From Larix sibirica (lineage: Eukaryota; Streptophyta; Pinopsida; Pinales; Pinaceae): 13,687 nucleotides of DNA. The stretch lies in NCBI GenBank assembly GCA_004151065.3, contig NWUY0300064073.1:1-13687 (forward strand), written 5' to 3'. How positions within the stretch are numbered: position 1 is the stretch's first letter; the number at the start of each line of letters is the position of its first letter. This document shows positions 1 to 9,170 of the stretch, one piece after another. The notes under the pieces are model-generated. The model was given only the letters and a program-made list of their open reading frames with translations. It was not told the origin of the DNA and ran no database searches. Position numbers and translations under genes: made by a program.

Positions 1-162
1 AATATTTTTTTAAATGATCATGACTTAATTTTTATTCTAAAATGAATTTACTTGTTATGGATTCTTAGGTCTTAAAATGAATTTAAAATGAATTCTTCAA
101 GTAAACTATATTTTATGTTGTTTTTAATAATATTTTTTTAAATGATCATGACTTAATTTTTA
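1..162. repeat. 34-bp direct repeat pair (1-34 and 129-162)
   Basis: Bases 1-34 and 129-162 are identical, beginning AATATTTTTTTAAATGATCA, offset by 128 bp. The copies diverge straight after. The first copy starts at the window edge, so the repeat may extend further left. It looks like a local tandem duplication in AT-rich DNA. No function is suggested. Confidence 0.7.
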
Positions 163-594
163 CTTAATTAAAATTAAAAGATATATCTCTATGTTTAAAT
201 ATTATTTTAAATGTATTTATATTTTTTTTTGTTGATATCTAAACGAGTGTTATTATCGTAGAGAATAGCTTCAAAACAATTAAGAAAGATGGTAATGTGT
301 GTTCTAACTTATCTAACCGTTCCTTGAATATCTTACATGGCTATCTCTTCATACAAATATTAATTTAAAAAATCTATATTTACGATCAGTTAAAATTAAA
401 TTTAATCCTAAACACATGGAAAATGTAGCCAAAAGTGACTATGTATTAAATCTCAAACCTTCAACATGCACGACACCCCAAATTTTAATTTCAATATTTT
501 TTAAATAATTCACGTGATTGTAGTCACAAAATTGGCTTATTTAAGTTGTCACATTCATAACTTATCTAGTAGTGTACTCTACTCTATTAAGCAT
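1..594. other. AT-rich non-coding flank
   Basis: This stretch is strongly AT-rich, full of T and A runs and stop codons in all frames. No coding frame, RNA gene or recognisable element domain is visible. The only structure is a 34-bp exact direct repeat (listed separately) and short copies of AAAATGAATT near 40-90. It ends at the LTR boundary at 595. The five bases just left of the LTR are AGCAT and could be a target-site duplication, but the other end of that element is not in the window, so this cannot be checked. Confidence 0.6.
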
Positions 595-952
595 TGTTGG
601 TAGTTGAAGCAAGAATGAAACAACAACAATCACATAATTGAACACAGAGATTTTATGTGGTAAAACTCTTAACAAGGAAACATTCAGAGGAAAACAGTAT
701 CGGTATTCTTATTATTCAACAATGGAGAATAACCATTTCTCACACATACTCTGGTGATTTACTAATTTTGCCTCTACGGGCTTACATGGATATATAGAAT
801 CTCTTACTCAGTTACGTAAAATTGACCAATTAAATGTACCCCTATCCATATTCTAACTTGGGCTTATTTGTTTCAACCAAAGGCAAAATAATATGGATCT
901 AGAAGATGCCCACATCCAAATCCATGGGAAATTGGTTGTCACCATTTGAACA
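595..952 (-). repeat. Ty1/copia 3' LTR
   Basis: Read on the minus strand, this 358-bp segment starts TGTTCAAATGG and ends CTACCAACA, giving the TG...CA ends and a 4-bp TGTT/AACA terminal inverted repeat expected of an LTR. Just upstream on the minus strand (960-953) lies GTGGAGAT, a short purine-rich stretch placed where the polypurine tract of plant copia elements sits. The pol reading frame ends about 50 bp before the LTR, the usual spacing. A TATA-like CTATATATCC lies on the minus strand near 798-789. The boundaries come from the terminal motif, the purine tract and the pol context. The matching 5' LTR is absent, so they cannot be confirmed by LTR-LTR comparison. Confidence 0.75.
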
Positions 953-1001
953 ATCTCCACATTGACAACAATTTACCTAATACCTTGCCCTTGTTTATTC
1001 A

Positions 1002-1199
1002 TCACCTTTCCTGCAAGCCAAGAGAAGCCAAGCACCACCGTAGCTTCTCTAATGTTACTGATTTTGTAAACATGTCTGCACAGTTCTTTTGAGTATGGAC
1101 CTTTTCAAGAGTTACTCCACCTTCATCAATAACCTCCCTTGCGAAATAGTATTTAATAGGAATATGCTTAGTTTTACTATGAAACAAAATGTTGTGAAT
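1002..1199 (-). pseudogene. Ty1/copia pol, C-terminal end of RNase H (fragment)
   Basis: This is the last part of a copia polyprotein, the RNase H that removes RNA from the RNA-DNA hybrid during reverse transcription. The minus-strand frame reads HNILFHSKTKHIPIKY, the plant copia NPVFHxxTKHI-type motif, and later ADMFTK, the copia ADxxTK motif. It ends in TGA at 1004-1002. About 65 codons remain open without a stop. There is no true start codon: homology simply begins near 1195-1200, where unrelated LINE sequence takes over. The rest of pol and gag is missing from the window. The fragment points towards the LTR at 595-952, as a 3' end should. Family assignment is secure. Whether the element was truncated by LINE insertion or by a deletion is inference. 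Confidence 0.85.
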
Positions 1200-1286
1200 G
1201 GGGAGAGGGATTTGAAAGTGATGGAATGAAAAACCCTAGTGGAGGTATTGTGGAACCCTAAGGTAAAGTGCTGAAGGAAAGGTATT

Positions 1287-3115
1287 ATGGTGGAATATGA
1301 GCCCTCATTGACTACATCGAGGACTCGTGGAGAGAGGAGGAATTTTTTTCCATGTGGACAGTCCTTTGGCACATGTGGCTAGGTATGTCAAGTTTGTTGG
1401 TAGCATAACAAAGGGGGCATCTAATGAAGATGACCTATAGGATTTTTCCATCCCTCCTTTACTTGGTCATTGTAATTGAGTGTTAGAACCTTCAAAGGAA
1501 GTAGCCGATGGAAGAGATAAGGTTGTGGAATGTTCTCGATCTCTTGTCTGAGTAGAGACAGAAAGCATTGTTTGAGGGGATTTCCTACTTAGAGGAGAAG
1601 GTTGGAGGAGATTTGGTGTGCCCCCATTGATTGCTTCGAAGGGTTTGGAGGATTTAGGGTTTGTGGGTATTGAGACAAGGGAGGTAGTGCACAGTGTCAA
1701 AATCCCTATGGATATCATGAAGGGTTTGAAGCATAAGAGGAAGAAGGTAATCAAATTGCAAGGAAGTGGGGTTACCTTGTTTGAAGCAGAGGATGTTCAA
1801 GTGGCGCTGGTGGTTCAATGCTGGGAAAACCCTAGTAAGGAATCTTTTAGGAAGAAGGAATAATGTGTATTACCTAAATAGTTGGATTTAGCACTCCTAG
1901 TGTCTTATATTGGATTATGGAACCATTTTCCATTTTCTTGAGAAATGTTAGATAGGGTTCATCTTCAAATCCTTAGAGGATGCGAACAAAATATTGAGAG
2001 GAATCACGATGAGGCATACTTGTCCATCAAACCATCGAAACCTGCTTTCAATGCTCATGAGGAATTCATCAAGTCTACTCATCCTAGGTAAAGCAAACAA
2101 GGCTTCCCATGGAACTGTGGAATGACCAACCTCTGAAGGCCATTGACAACACATTAGGTAAGTTTATCTTAGGAGATGACTCCTATAACACCAGCACTGC
2201 ATAAATACTGGTCGAAATCAATGTCAATTTGGGGCTCTTTCAATATTTGGAGATCGAGGTGGGTTCTTGAAAGCATTTGCATATTTTAGATTATGAAATA
2301 TTCCATTTCCATTGTGTTCAATGTCACTTGTATGGCCACACTGTAAGTGATTGCGAAAAAACCTTTGTGAAGAAGGTATTGAGAGTTAAGGAACCTAGGG
2401 TTTCCTATAGCTATGAAGGAAATGAACCTTCTTCAACAAATGTGTCTATTCCGCTTATTGAAGAAAGAAGTTGTCCAGGAATTTGATTCCCTGGCTCCTG
2501 TTATGAAGGTTGAAACTGTGCGGTGAGAGGAGGTTCTTATTTGAACTCACATTATCCATTTCAAGGCTCCGAGCTCTCCAAATCGTTGGTCATCTGACTT
2601 CATAGACCTTTATTCCTCTCCAAAGCAAAAGATGAATGATATTTGGAAGAATAGTATTACCTCTACAAATATCGAATTAAATAAGGCCTCTCCAATTGAA
2701 ACCCTGGATGAAAAGACGGGTCTCCCCGCTAACAATAAAGAGGCCTCAAACTTGGTGGTTGTTCCGGAGGGAAATTCAAAACAAGGGGTCCTCCTTGGTT
2801 GATCCCCCTCTAGAAAGCATGAATTTTCCTACAAGTACTAAGGTGATTAATATTTCCAATGATTTAGATTCTAGATATAGTAGCTTTCGAGCTCTTCCAA
2901 GGACCTCAAGAGGGCCTTGGACTGAGGTCTCATCCCCTAGAAGCAAGGGAGGTAGTCATTATCATCTTTGTCCCAGAACCATTCGTCATTCCTATATTAG
3001 AAATCAATATGAGGGGCTAGGTACTAATGCCCTAAAGGATCCAAGAGGTGCCAAATTTGGTTGTAAATCAACCATAAAGCACACTCGAAATTGGGTTATT
3101 CGTGAAATAAACTAG
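1287..3115 (+). pseudogene. LINE ORF1, unit A: DUF4283 and zinc-knuckle protein (degenerate)
   Basis: ORF1 proteins of plant LINEs bind the element RNA and act as chaperones in the ribonucleoprotein. The N-terminal part (about 1320-1860) has one mostly open frame with several stops, including a clean stretch of about 80 codons at 1618-1860. DUF4283-like sequence follows: GFIFKSLEDANKILRG at 1955-2002, then after a frameshift AYLSIKPSKPAFNAHEEFIK, then PMELWNDQPLKAI and ILGDDSY at about 2107-2190. The knuckle CVQCHLYGHTVSDC (C-X2-C-X4-H-X4-C) is intact at 2313-2354. The C-terminal part continues to the TAG at 3113-3115 through another frameshift near 2790. The start is uncertain; ATG 1287 is only a candidate. 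Only this copy keeps the N-terminal half. Multiple stops and shifts make it non-functional. Confidence 0.75.
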
Positions 3116-3171
3116 GGAAACCAAAGTGTTCTTCTAGGGGTTCTTAGAGCATTAAATACCCCAGGTAGGGT

Positions 3172-3255
3172 TGTCCCATGAAGATCCTCCCCTTTAATGT
3201 GAGGGGCTTAGGGGGCCAAGTCCCTCACATTAAAGGAGAGGATCGTCATGGGACA
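3172..3255. repeat. 34-bp inverted repeat (hairpin) at ORF2 start, unit A
   Basis: The arms 3172-3205 and 3222-3255 are reverse complements at 32 of 34 positions. The left arm begins TGTCCCATGAAGATCCTC and the right arm ends GATCGTCATGGGACA. An inner CTT/AAG pairing (3207-3209 with 3218-3220) leaves a loop of about 8 bases. The probable ORF2 start codon (3178-3180) sits inside the left arm, so an RNA hairpin would bury it. The reading frame after NVRGLGG runs into the inverted arm instead of normal endonuclease sequence. The structure recurs at the same place in unit B. Confidence 0.9.
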
Positions 3256-5487
3256 TGGTGGAATTCGTCGATGTCTTTGATAAACTCTTTTTCAACATTT
3301 TTCATGCCTTTACATGATGGTATACTGTTTTGAACTAGGAAATTCTTTGAAACTCCTCAATATTGATGGACCGTATGAGGGTCAAGAAGATTTTTGGTTG
3401 TCCTTAATGGCATGTCGTTGGATTAGGGCTGAAGAGCTCATCTTGGGTGGAGACCTCAACCTCCCTCTGAATAGAGGGGAGGTGTGGGGCTCTTCGGCTA
3501 GAGATGACCATTTAGCATGTTTATTTCTTGAAAAGTTTGAATCATAGGTATCGGTGGACATTGAACCACTAGAGATCAAGCCAACTTGGTTTAACAACTT
3601 ATCTGGGGATGGAGGCATTACAAAGCATTAAGACGCATTTCTTATTCATCACACTTTTATGGAGACTTTAAATAGATTTAGCTCATTGGTAGAGCTAGCT
3701 AGGGTATTTGACCATTTCCTTATCGTACTAGAGCTAAGTCTTGGTGGGAATAATCCATATCCTCCCTTCAAATTCAATCATGTATTGTCATAGAATGATG
3801 AAATCAAGGATATGATTAATGATGCATGGAAGAAATATGACACTATGTTGGCATAACCTGCAAGTGTTCAATTCATGAAGTCTTTAAAATTGTTTAAGTA
3901 ACACGTTATCCCTTGGGATCATGACCATCTTATTTCTAGAGACAAATTGAGGTAGATCTATAAAGGCTATCTAAAACTTATTATGATGGTATTTTATTAT
4001 AAGAGGTTAATTTAGCAATAAAAAGGATGGAATCTTAGAGAACAAAACTAATTTGAACATGGGGAAATATTGGAGGATTAAAAGTCGTGCTACTTGGATC
4101 ACTTCTCGCGATCAAAACACCACATATTTTCACAACTTTGAAAATTTCAGGAAAAGCATCAATACGATCTCAGACTTGAAAGATGAGGAAGGGAATAATG
4201 TTTAGGTATTTCAAGGCCAAGATGACATCGGATTAAGGTACTTCTCCTCATTACTTAAGGAACCTGAGGGTGTTAATATTGAATATACTTTAAAGGTAAC
4301 CTCATTCTATCCTAGAATGGTTAAGGAAGAGGATAAGTATGCTTTGTTTAAGGAGGTTTCTAGAGAATAGCTCTTAAAGGTAGTGACTTCCTTCCAAAAA
4401 CAGAGAAGACTAGGGCGTGATGAGTGGCCAATTGATTTTTTCATGAACATCTTTGACTTAGTTGGTGATGATATCCACATTATGGTTTAAGAGGTAAGGT
4501 CACATTTCAAAGAAAGATCGTCTTGACTCTTTTGATGGTTATAGGATAAATTCCTTACAAATGTGCCTATACGATAACATCTAAAGCATTGCAAATGAGA
4601 TTCAAGCCTCTATTATCTAGATATATAGATCCTGAGAAGTTTGGTTTCCTTGAGGGGAGACTAATACACGAAGCAGTTGGGTTTTCATATGATACCCTTC
4701 ACTCTATAAATGTGTCTAACATTCCTGCTTATGTTCTCAAACTTGATCTTTCTAAGGATTATGATCATGTCTCTTGGATTTTCCTTAGACTTTTACTATT
4801 ACACTTTGGCTTCTCCCTTGAAGTTGTTAAGTGGATTATCAGTTGTGTATCTACTGCAAGCTTCTATGTCCTTATTAATGGATTTGCATCCTCCTTTTTC
4901 CATTCCTCTAGAGGATTGAGGCAGGGATTCCCTTTATCCACTTACCTATTTTTCATTCATTGATGAGGGCCTTAGTAGGGATTTACACTAGGTGAGATAT
5001 TAGGGTTAGTTTGAAGGAGTCAAAATTGCAAGAAATGTTTCTATTTCCCACCTCCTTTTTTCAATGAAATACTACAAGAAAGCTAATTGGAATTGGCTCC
5101 TTTCCAGAATTGAAGGATTAGATAGTGATGTAATAGATGGATTTCAAGAGGATGCATATTGGTTTTAATTAAGTATGTAATAGAATATATACCGGTATAC
5201 TGGCATAGTTATTCTTGCAACTATTCCTAAAGTAATATTGGGAAAATTACCATTGGAAGGACAATAATAAGTACAAAGGTGCCCATTTGACTTGATGGGT
5301 TTCAATTTCTAAATCTAAAAAATTTGGTGGTTGGGGTATCATGGACTTACATATGTTTAGTAGATCACTTGATGCCGAATCCATTTGGAAATTTCTAACA
5401 AAATATAGCTTATGGTGTAGACTCATTCATCATAAATACATGGCCCCGCTTAGCCTAGTTGATTGGATTAGGAGCCAAGAAAATATA
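3178..5487 (+). pseudogene. LINE ORF2, unit A: endonuclease and reverse transcriptase (degenerate)
   Basis: ORF2 of a LINE nicks target DNA and reverse-transcribes the element RNA there. The frame opens MKILPFNVRGLGG, the standard N-terminus of the APE endonuclease, then enters the hairpin. The endonuclease resumes at about 3320 with LLNIDGPYEG, LILGGDLNL (the GDxN motif), GEVWGSSARDDHLA and FDHFLIVLEL near 3700-3730. The segment that should hold the catalytic QET-type glutamate is absent. Reverse-transcriptase fingers and palm lie at 4380-4960: FGFLEGRLIHEAVGF, motif A KLDLSKDYDHVSW (about 4740-4780) and motif B LRQGFPLS (about 4915-4938). Motif C appears as FFNE at about 5058-5069 after a frameshift. 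A deletion of about 224 bp follows at 5075/5076. The C-terminal domain GGWGIMDLHMFSRSL is at about 5322-5370. Many stops are present, so it cannot encode a working enzyme. Confidence 0.8.
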
Positions 5488-6561
5488 CTCATGAGGAATT
5501 CATCAAGTCTATTCCAATCTAGTTAAAGTTGGAAAGGTTTCCCATGGAATTGTGGAATGAACAACCTATGATGGCCATCGATGGCACATTAGGTAATTTT
5601 TTATTAGCAGATGACTCCTATAAGACCAGTACTGCATGTTATGTATCTAAAATACAGGTTGAAAGCAATGTCAGTTTGGGAATCTTTCAATCTATGGAGA
5701 TCAAGGTGGGTTCTTGAAAGCATTTCCATATGTTAGAATATGAAAACTTCCCCTTCCACTATATTCAATGTCACTTGTATGGCCACACTGTAAGTGATTG
5801 CAAAATAAACTTCATGAGGAAGGTCTAGAGAGTTAAGGAACCTAGGGTTTCCTGTAGCTATGAAGGAAATGAACCTTCTTCAACAAATATGTATATTCCC
5901 ATTACTGTGTCTGAGAAAGAAGTTATCTAGGATGTTGATTCCCTCGATCTTATTATGAAGATTTAAACTGTGCAGTGAGAAGAGGTTCCTATTGGGGTTC
6001 ACATTATCCGTTTGGAGGGTCATGGATCTCCAACTCCTTGGTCATCTAAATTCCTAGACATTTATTCCTCCCCCGCAAAAAAGATGAATGCTATTTGGAA
6101 GAATAGTATTACCTTTGCAAATTTTGAAGTAATTCAAGCCTCTCCAATTGAAGCCCTAGATGAAAGTATGGGTCTCTCGTCTAATAATAAAGGGGTATCA
6201 AACTTGGTAGTTTTTCATGAGGGAAATTCAAATCAAGGGGGTCCTCCTTCGTTGAACTCCCTCTACAAAACATAATTTTTCCTCCAAGTACTGAGGTGAT
6301 TAATATTTCCAATGATCCAAATACTAGAGATAGTAGCTTTCGGGCTCTTCCGAGGACCTCGGGAGGGATTGTAAATAAGGTCTCGTCCCCTAGGATCAAG
6401 GGAGGTAGTCATTATCATCTTCATCCAAGAACCATTTTTCATTCCTATATTAACAATCACTCTAATGGGATGGGTACTGATTCCCTAAAGGATCCATGAA
6501 AGTTGGTTGCAAATCAGCCATAAAACATGGTCAGGATCAAGTTAGTTGTGAAGTAAACTAG
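5488..6561 (+). pseudogene. LINE ORF1 C-terminal half, unit B (degenerate)
   Basis: This copy begins mid-ORF1 at THEEFIKSIPI, directly fused to the ORF2 tail of unit A, so it has no start codon or N-terminal half. The DUF4283 end reads RFPMELWNEQPMMAIDGTLG (from about 5530), LLADDSYKTSTA follows, and a TGA at 5715-5717 also occurs at the matching place in unit A (2268-2270). The zinc knuckle reads YIQCHLYGHTVSDC, with the first zinc-binding Cys replaced by Tyr. The tail contains INISNDPNTRDSSFRALPRT and KGGSHYHLHPRT (6296-6430) and reaches a TAG at 6559-6561 equivalent to the ORF1 stop of unit A. It differs from A in having a 13-15 bp extra block near 5636-5650. It is a non-coding relic. Confidence 0.75.
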
Positions 6562-6617
6562 GGAAATAAAATTCTTCTTCTAGGGGTTCTCAAAGCATCA
6601 AATACCCTAGGTGGGGT

Positions 6618-6702
6618 TGTCCCATGAAGATCATCCCATTTAATGTGAGGGGCTTGGTGGGGGGAATCCCTTCACATTAAATGAGAGGATCTTCATGGGA
6701 TA
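6618..6702. repeat. 34-bp inverted repeat (hairpin) at ORF2 start, unit B
   Basis: The arms 6618-6651 and 6668-6702 pair at 31 of 34 positions with one bulged base. The placement matches the unit A hairpin, with the ORF2 ATG (6624-6626) again in the left arm. One pair has changed in step: C3192-G3235 in unit A is A6638-T6682 here. Two further left- or right-arm changes are uncompensated. The hairpin therefore predates the duplication and has stayed largely self-complementary. Confidence 0.88.
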
Positions 6703-9170
6703 GGGTCGAATTCGTCGATGTATCTGATAAAAAAAATTTCAACATTTTTCAATATGCCTTTGCATGATGTTATACAGTTTTGAACTAGGAAAGTCTTTGC
6801 AACTCCTCAACATTTATAAACCATATGAGGGTCGAGAAGATGTTTGGTCATCCGTCATGGCATGTGGGTGGATTAGGGATGAAGAAATCATCTTAGGTGG
6901 AGATCTCAACCTAACTTTGAAGAGAGGGGAGGTGTGGGCATCTTCGGCTAGAGGTGGTCATTTAACATGTTTCTTTCTTGAAAATTTTGAATCATAGATT
7001 CTAGTGGACATTGAGCCACTAGATATCAAGCCAACTTGGTTCAACAAACACTCTAGGGATGCAACCATTGCAAATAATTTAGATGGAATTCTTATTCATC
7101 ACACCCTTATGGAGTCTTTGAACAACTTTAGGTGATGGGTAGAGTTAACTAGGACATTTGACCATTTCCTAATCGCACTAGAGCTAAGAATTGGTGGGAA
7201 TAAGCCATGTGCTCCCTTCAAATTCAATCATGCATTGTCATATAAAGATGAATTCAAGGAGATGATTCATGATTTATGGAAGAAATAAGAACCTGGGTTG
7301 GTAGAACCCACAAGCGTTCAATTCATGAAGTCTTTAAAAAATTGTTTAAGGAACATGTTATCCCTTGGGATCATGACTGTCTTATTTATAGGGACAAAAA
7401 TTTGAGACAAATTGAGGTAGATATGGAAAGGCTATATAAAAATTATTATGATGGCATTTTCTTAGATTAGGCTAATTCAACAATTAAAGGGATGCAATCT
7501 TAGAGAACAAACTACTTTTGGAAAGGGAGAAAGAGTGGAGGATTAAAATTCATGCTACTTGGCTTTCTTTTGGTGATCAAAACACTAAATATTTTCACAA
7601 GTTTGAAAATGTTAGGAAAAACATCAATACGATATGGGACTTGAAAGAAGAGGAAGGGAATAATGTTTAGGCATTTCAAGGCCTGGATGAGCTAGGATTA
7701 AGGTAATTCTCCTAATTACTTAAGGAAACTGAGGGGGTTGATATTGAATATACTTTAAAGGTAATCTCATTCTATCCTAGAATGGTTAAGTAATATGATA
7801 ATTATGCTTTGTTTAAGGAGGTTTTTAGGGAAGAGCTCTTAAAGGTAATAACTTCCTTCCGTAAACAGAGAATCCTAGGCCCTGATGAGTGTCCAATTGA
7901 GTTTTTCACAAACTTATTTGACTTAGTTGGTGATGATATCCACATCATGGTGGTTGAACATGTAAGGTCACAAGATAAGATCTCAAGAAGTCTTAAATCC
8001 ACTTTTTTAGCTTTAATTTGCAGGATCGTCTAGACACTTGTGATCGTTATAGGCCAAATTCCCTCTGCAACTATGCCTATAAGATAATACCTAAAGTATT
8101 GGAAATGAGATTCAATCCTATATTGTCTATATATATAGATCTTGAGTAGTTTGGTTTCCTTGAGGGGAGACTAATACATGAAGCAGTTGGGTTTGCACAT
8201 GAGACCCTTCACTCCATAAATGTGCCTTCCATCCCTGTTTATGTTCTCAAAATTGATATTTCCAAGGAGTATGATTGTGTCTCTTAGCCTTTTCCTAGAC
8301 TTTTACTATTACACTTAGGATTCTCCCTTGAATTTTTTAAGTGCATTATCAGTTGTGTATCCATTGCAAAATTCTCTTTCCTCATTAATGGATTTGCATC
8401 CTCATTTTTTCATTCATTGTTGAGGGAGTTAGTAGGGATTTACACTAGGCCATATATTAGGGTTAGTTTCAAGGATTCAAAATGGTAAGAAATGTTGTTA
8501 TTTCCCACCTCCTTTTGTCAATGAAATCCTACTTTTTTGGCAGGAATCTATGATAGAAGGAAATACACTAAAGGACATATTAAATCTTTTCTCTTCTTCT
8601 ATAGGTATGGTCATCATTTTGGATAAATATGTTCTACTTTCTTTTGGAATGGAAAATCCCCTCTCTACAATATTTGCTTGAATTTTCCACATTCATGTAC
8701 ATGAAAGAGAAGGAGGACTAAAATATCTTGGCTTCAATATCGAACCTAATAACTATAAGAAAGATGATTGGAATTGGATCCTTTCCAAAATTGAAGGAAG
8801 GATCAACCAGTGATGTAATAGATGGATTTCAAGAGGAGGCAGACTAGTCTTAATTAAGTTTCCAATAGAAGCTATACCAGTATACTGGAATACCCTTACA
8901 ACTATTCCTCAAGAAATCTAGGGAAAATTACCTCTAGAAGTGCAATAATGAGTACAAAGGTTCCCATTTGAGTTGATGGGTTTCGATTTCCAAAATTTAA
9001 AAATTTTGGTGGTTGGGGTATCAAGGAATTACATATGTTTGGCAGATCACTTGATGCCAAATTCCTTCAATTTTTTTTGACAAAAGATATATTATGGTGT
9101 AGAATCATTCATCATAAAATACATGGCCTCGCTCAATCTAGTTGATTGGATTAACAGCCAAGAAAATATA
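6624..9170 (+). pseudogene. LINE ORF2, unit B: endonuclease and reverse transcriptase (degenerate)
   Basis: This is the second ORF2 copy. After MKIIPFNVRGLGG and the hairpin, endonuclease sequence resumes at about 6770 with SLQLLNIYKPYEGREDVW, EEIILGGDLNLTLKRGEVW (6880-6940), then TFDHFLIALEL near 7155-7190. RT sequence starts near 7800 (EELLKVITSFRKQRILGPDE) and includes motif A as KIDISKEYDCVS (about 8249-8284). Motif B is removed by a deletion of about 53 bp near 8405-8415 between short TTTTTCATTC-like repeats. Motif C reads FVNE at 8514-8525 in a frame that then stays open to ILLF and on to DKYVLLSFGMENP. The connection to REGGLKYLGFNI and WNWILSKIEG (about 8707-8800), lost in unit A, is kept here. 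Stops at 7668-7670 and 8974-8976 are shared with unit A. It is non-functional. Confidence 0.8.

Noticed and set aside
1467-1754. Minus-strand open frame of 95 codons opposite the LINE 5' region
   Set aside because: It has no recognisable motif and overlaps the sense ORF1 frame. It looks like a chance antisense frame. Other minus-strand frames within 1100-8700 were rejected for the same reason.
2277-2486. A possible small host zinc-finger gene with an intact CCHC knuckle
   Set aside because: The same sequence recurs in LINE units B and C, lies in the ORF1 position after DUF4283-like sequence, and has only TTG as a start. It is LINE ORF1.
3172-3255. The inverted repeat as a MITE or a transcription terminator
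   Set aside because: There is no target duplication, the arms are the ORF2 start and its own reverse complement, no T-run follows, and the same arrangement exists in unit B as part of the LINE.
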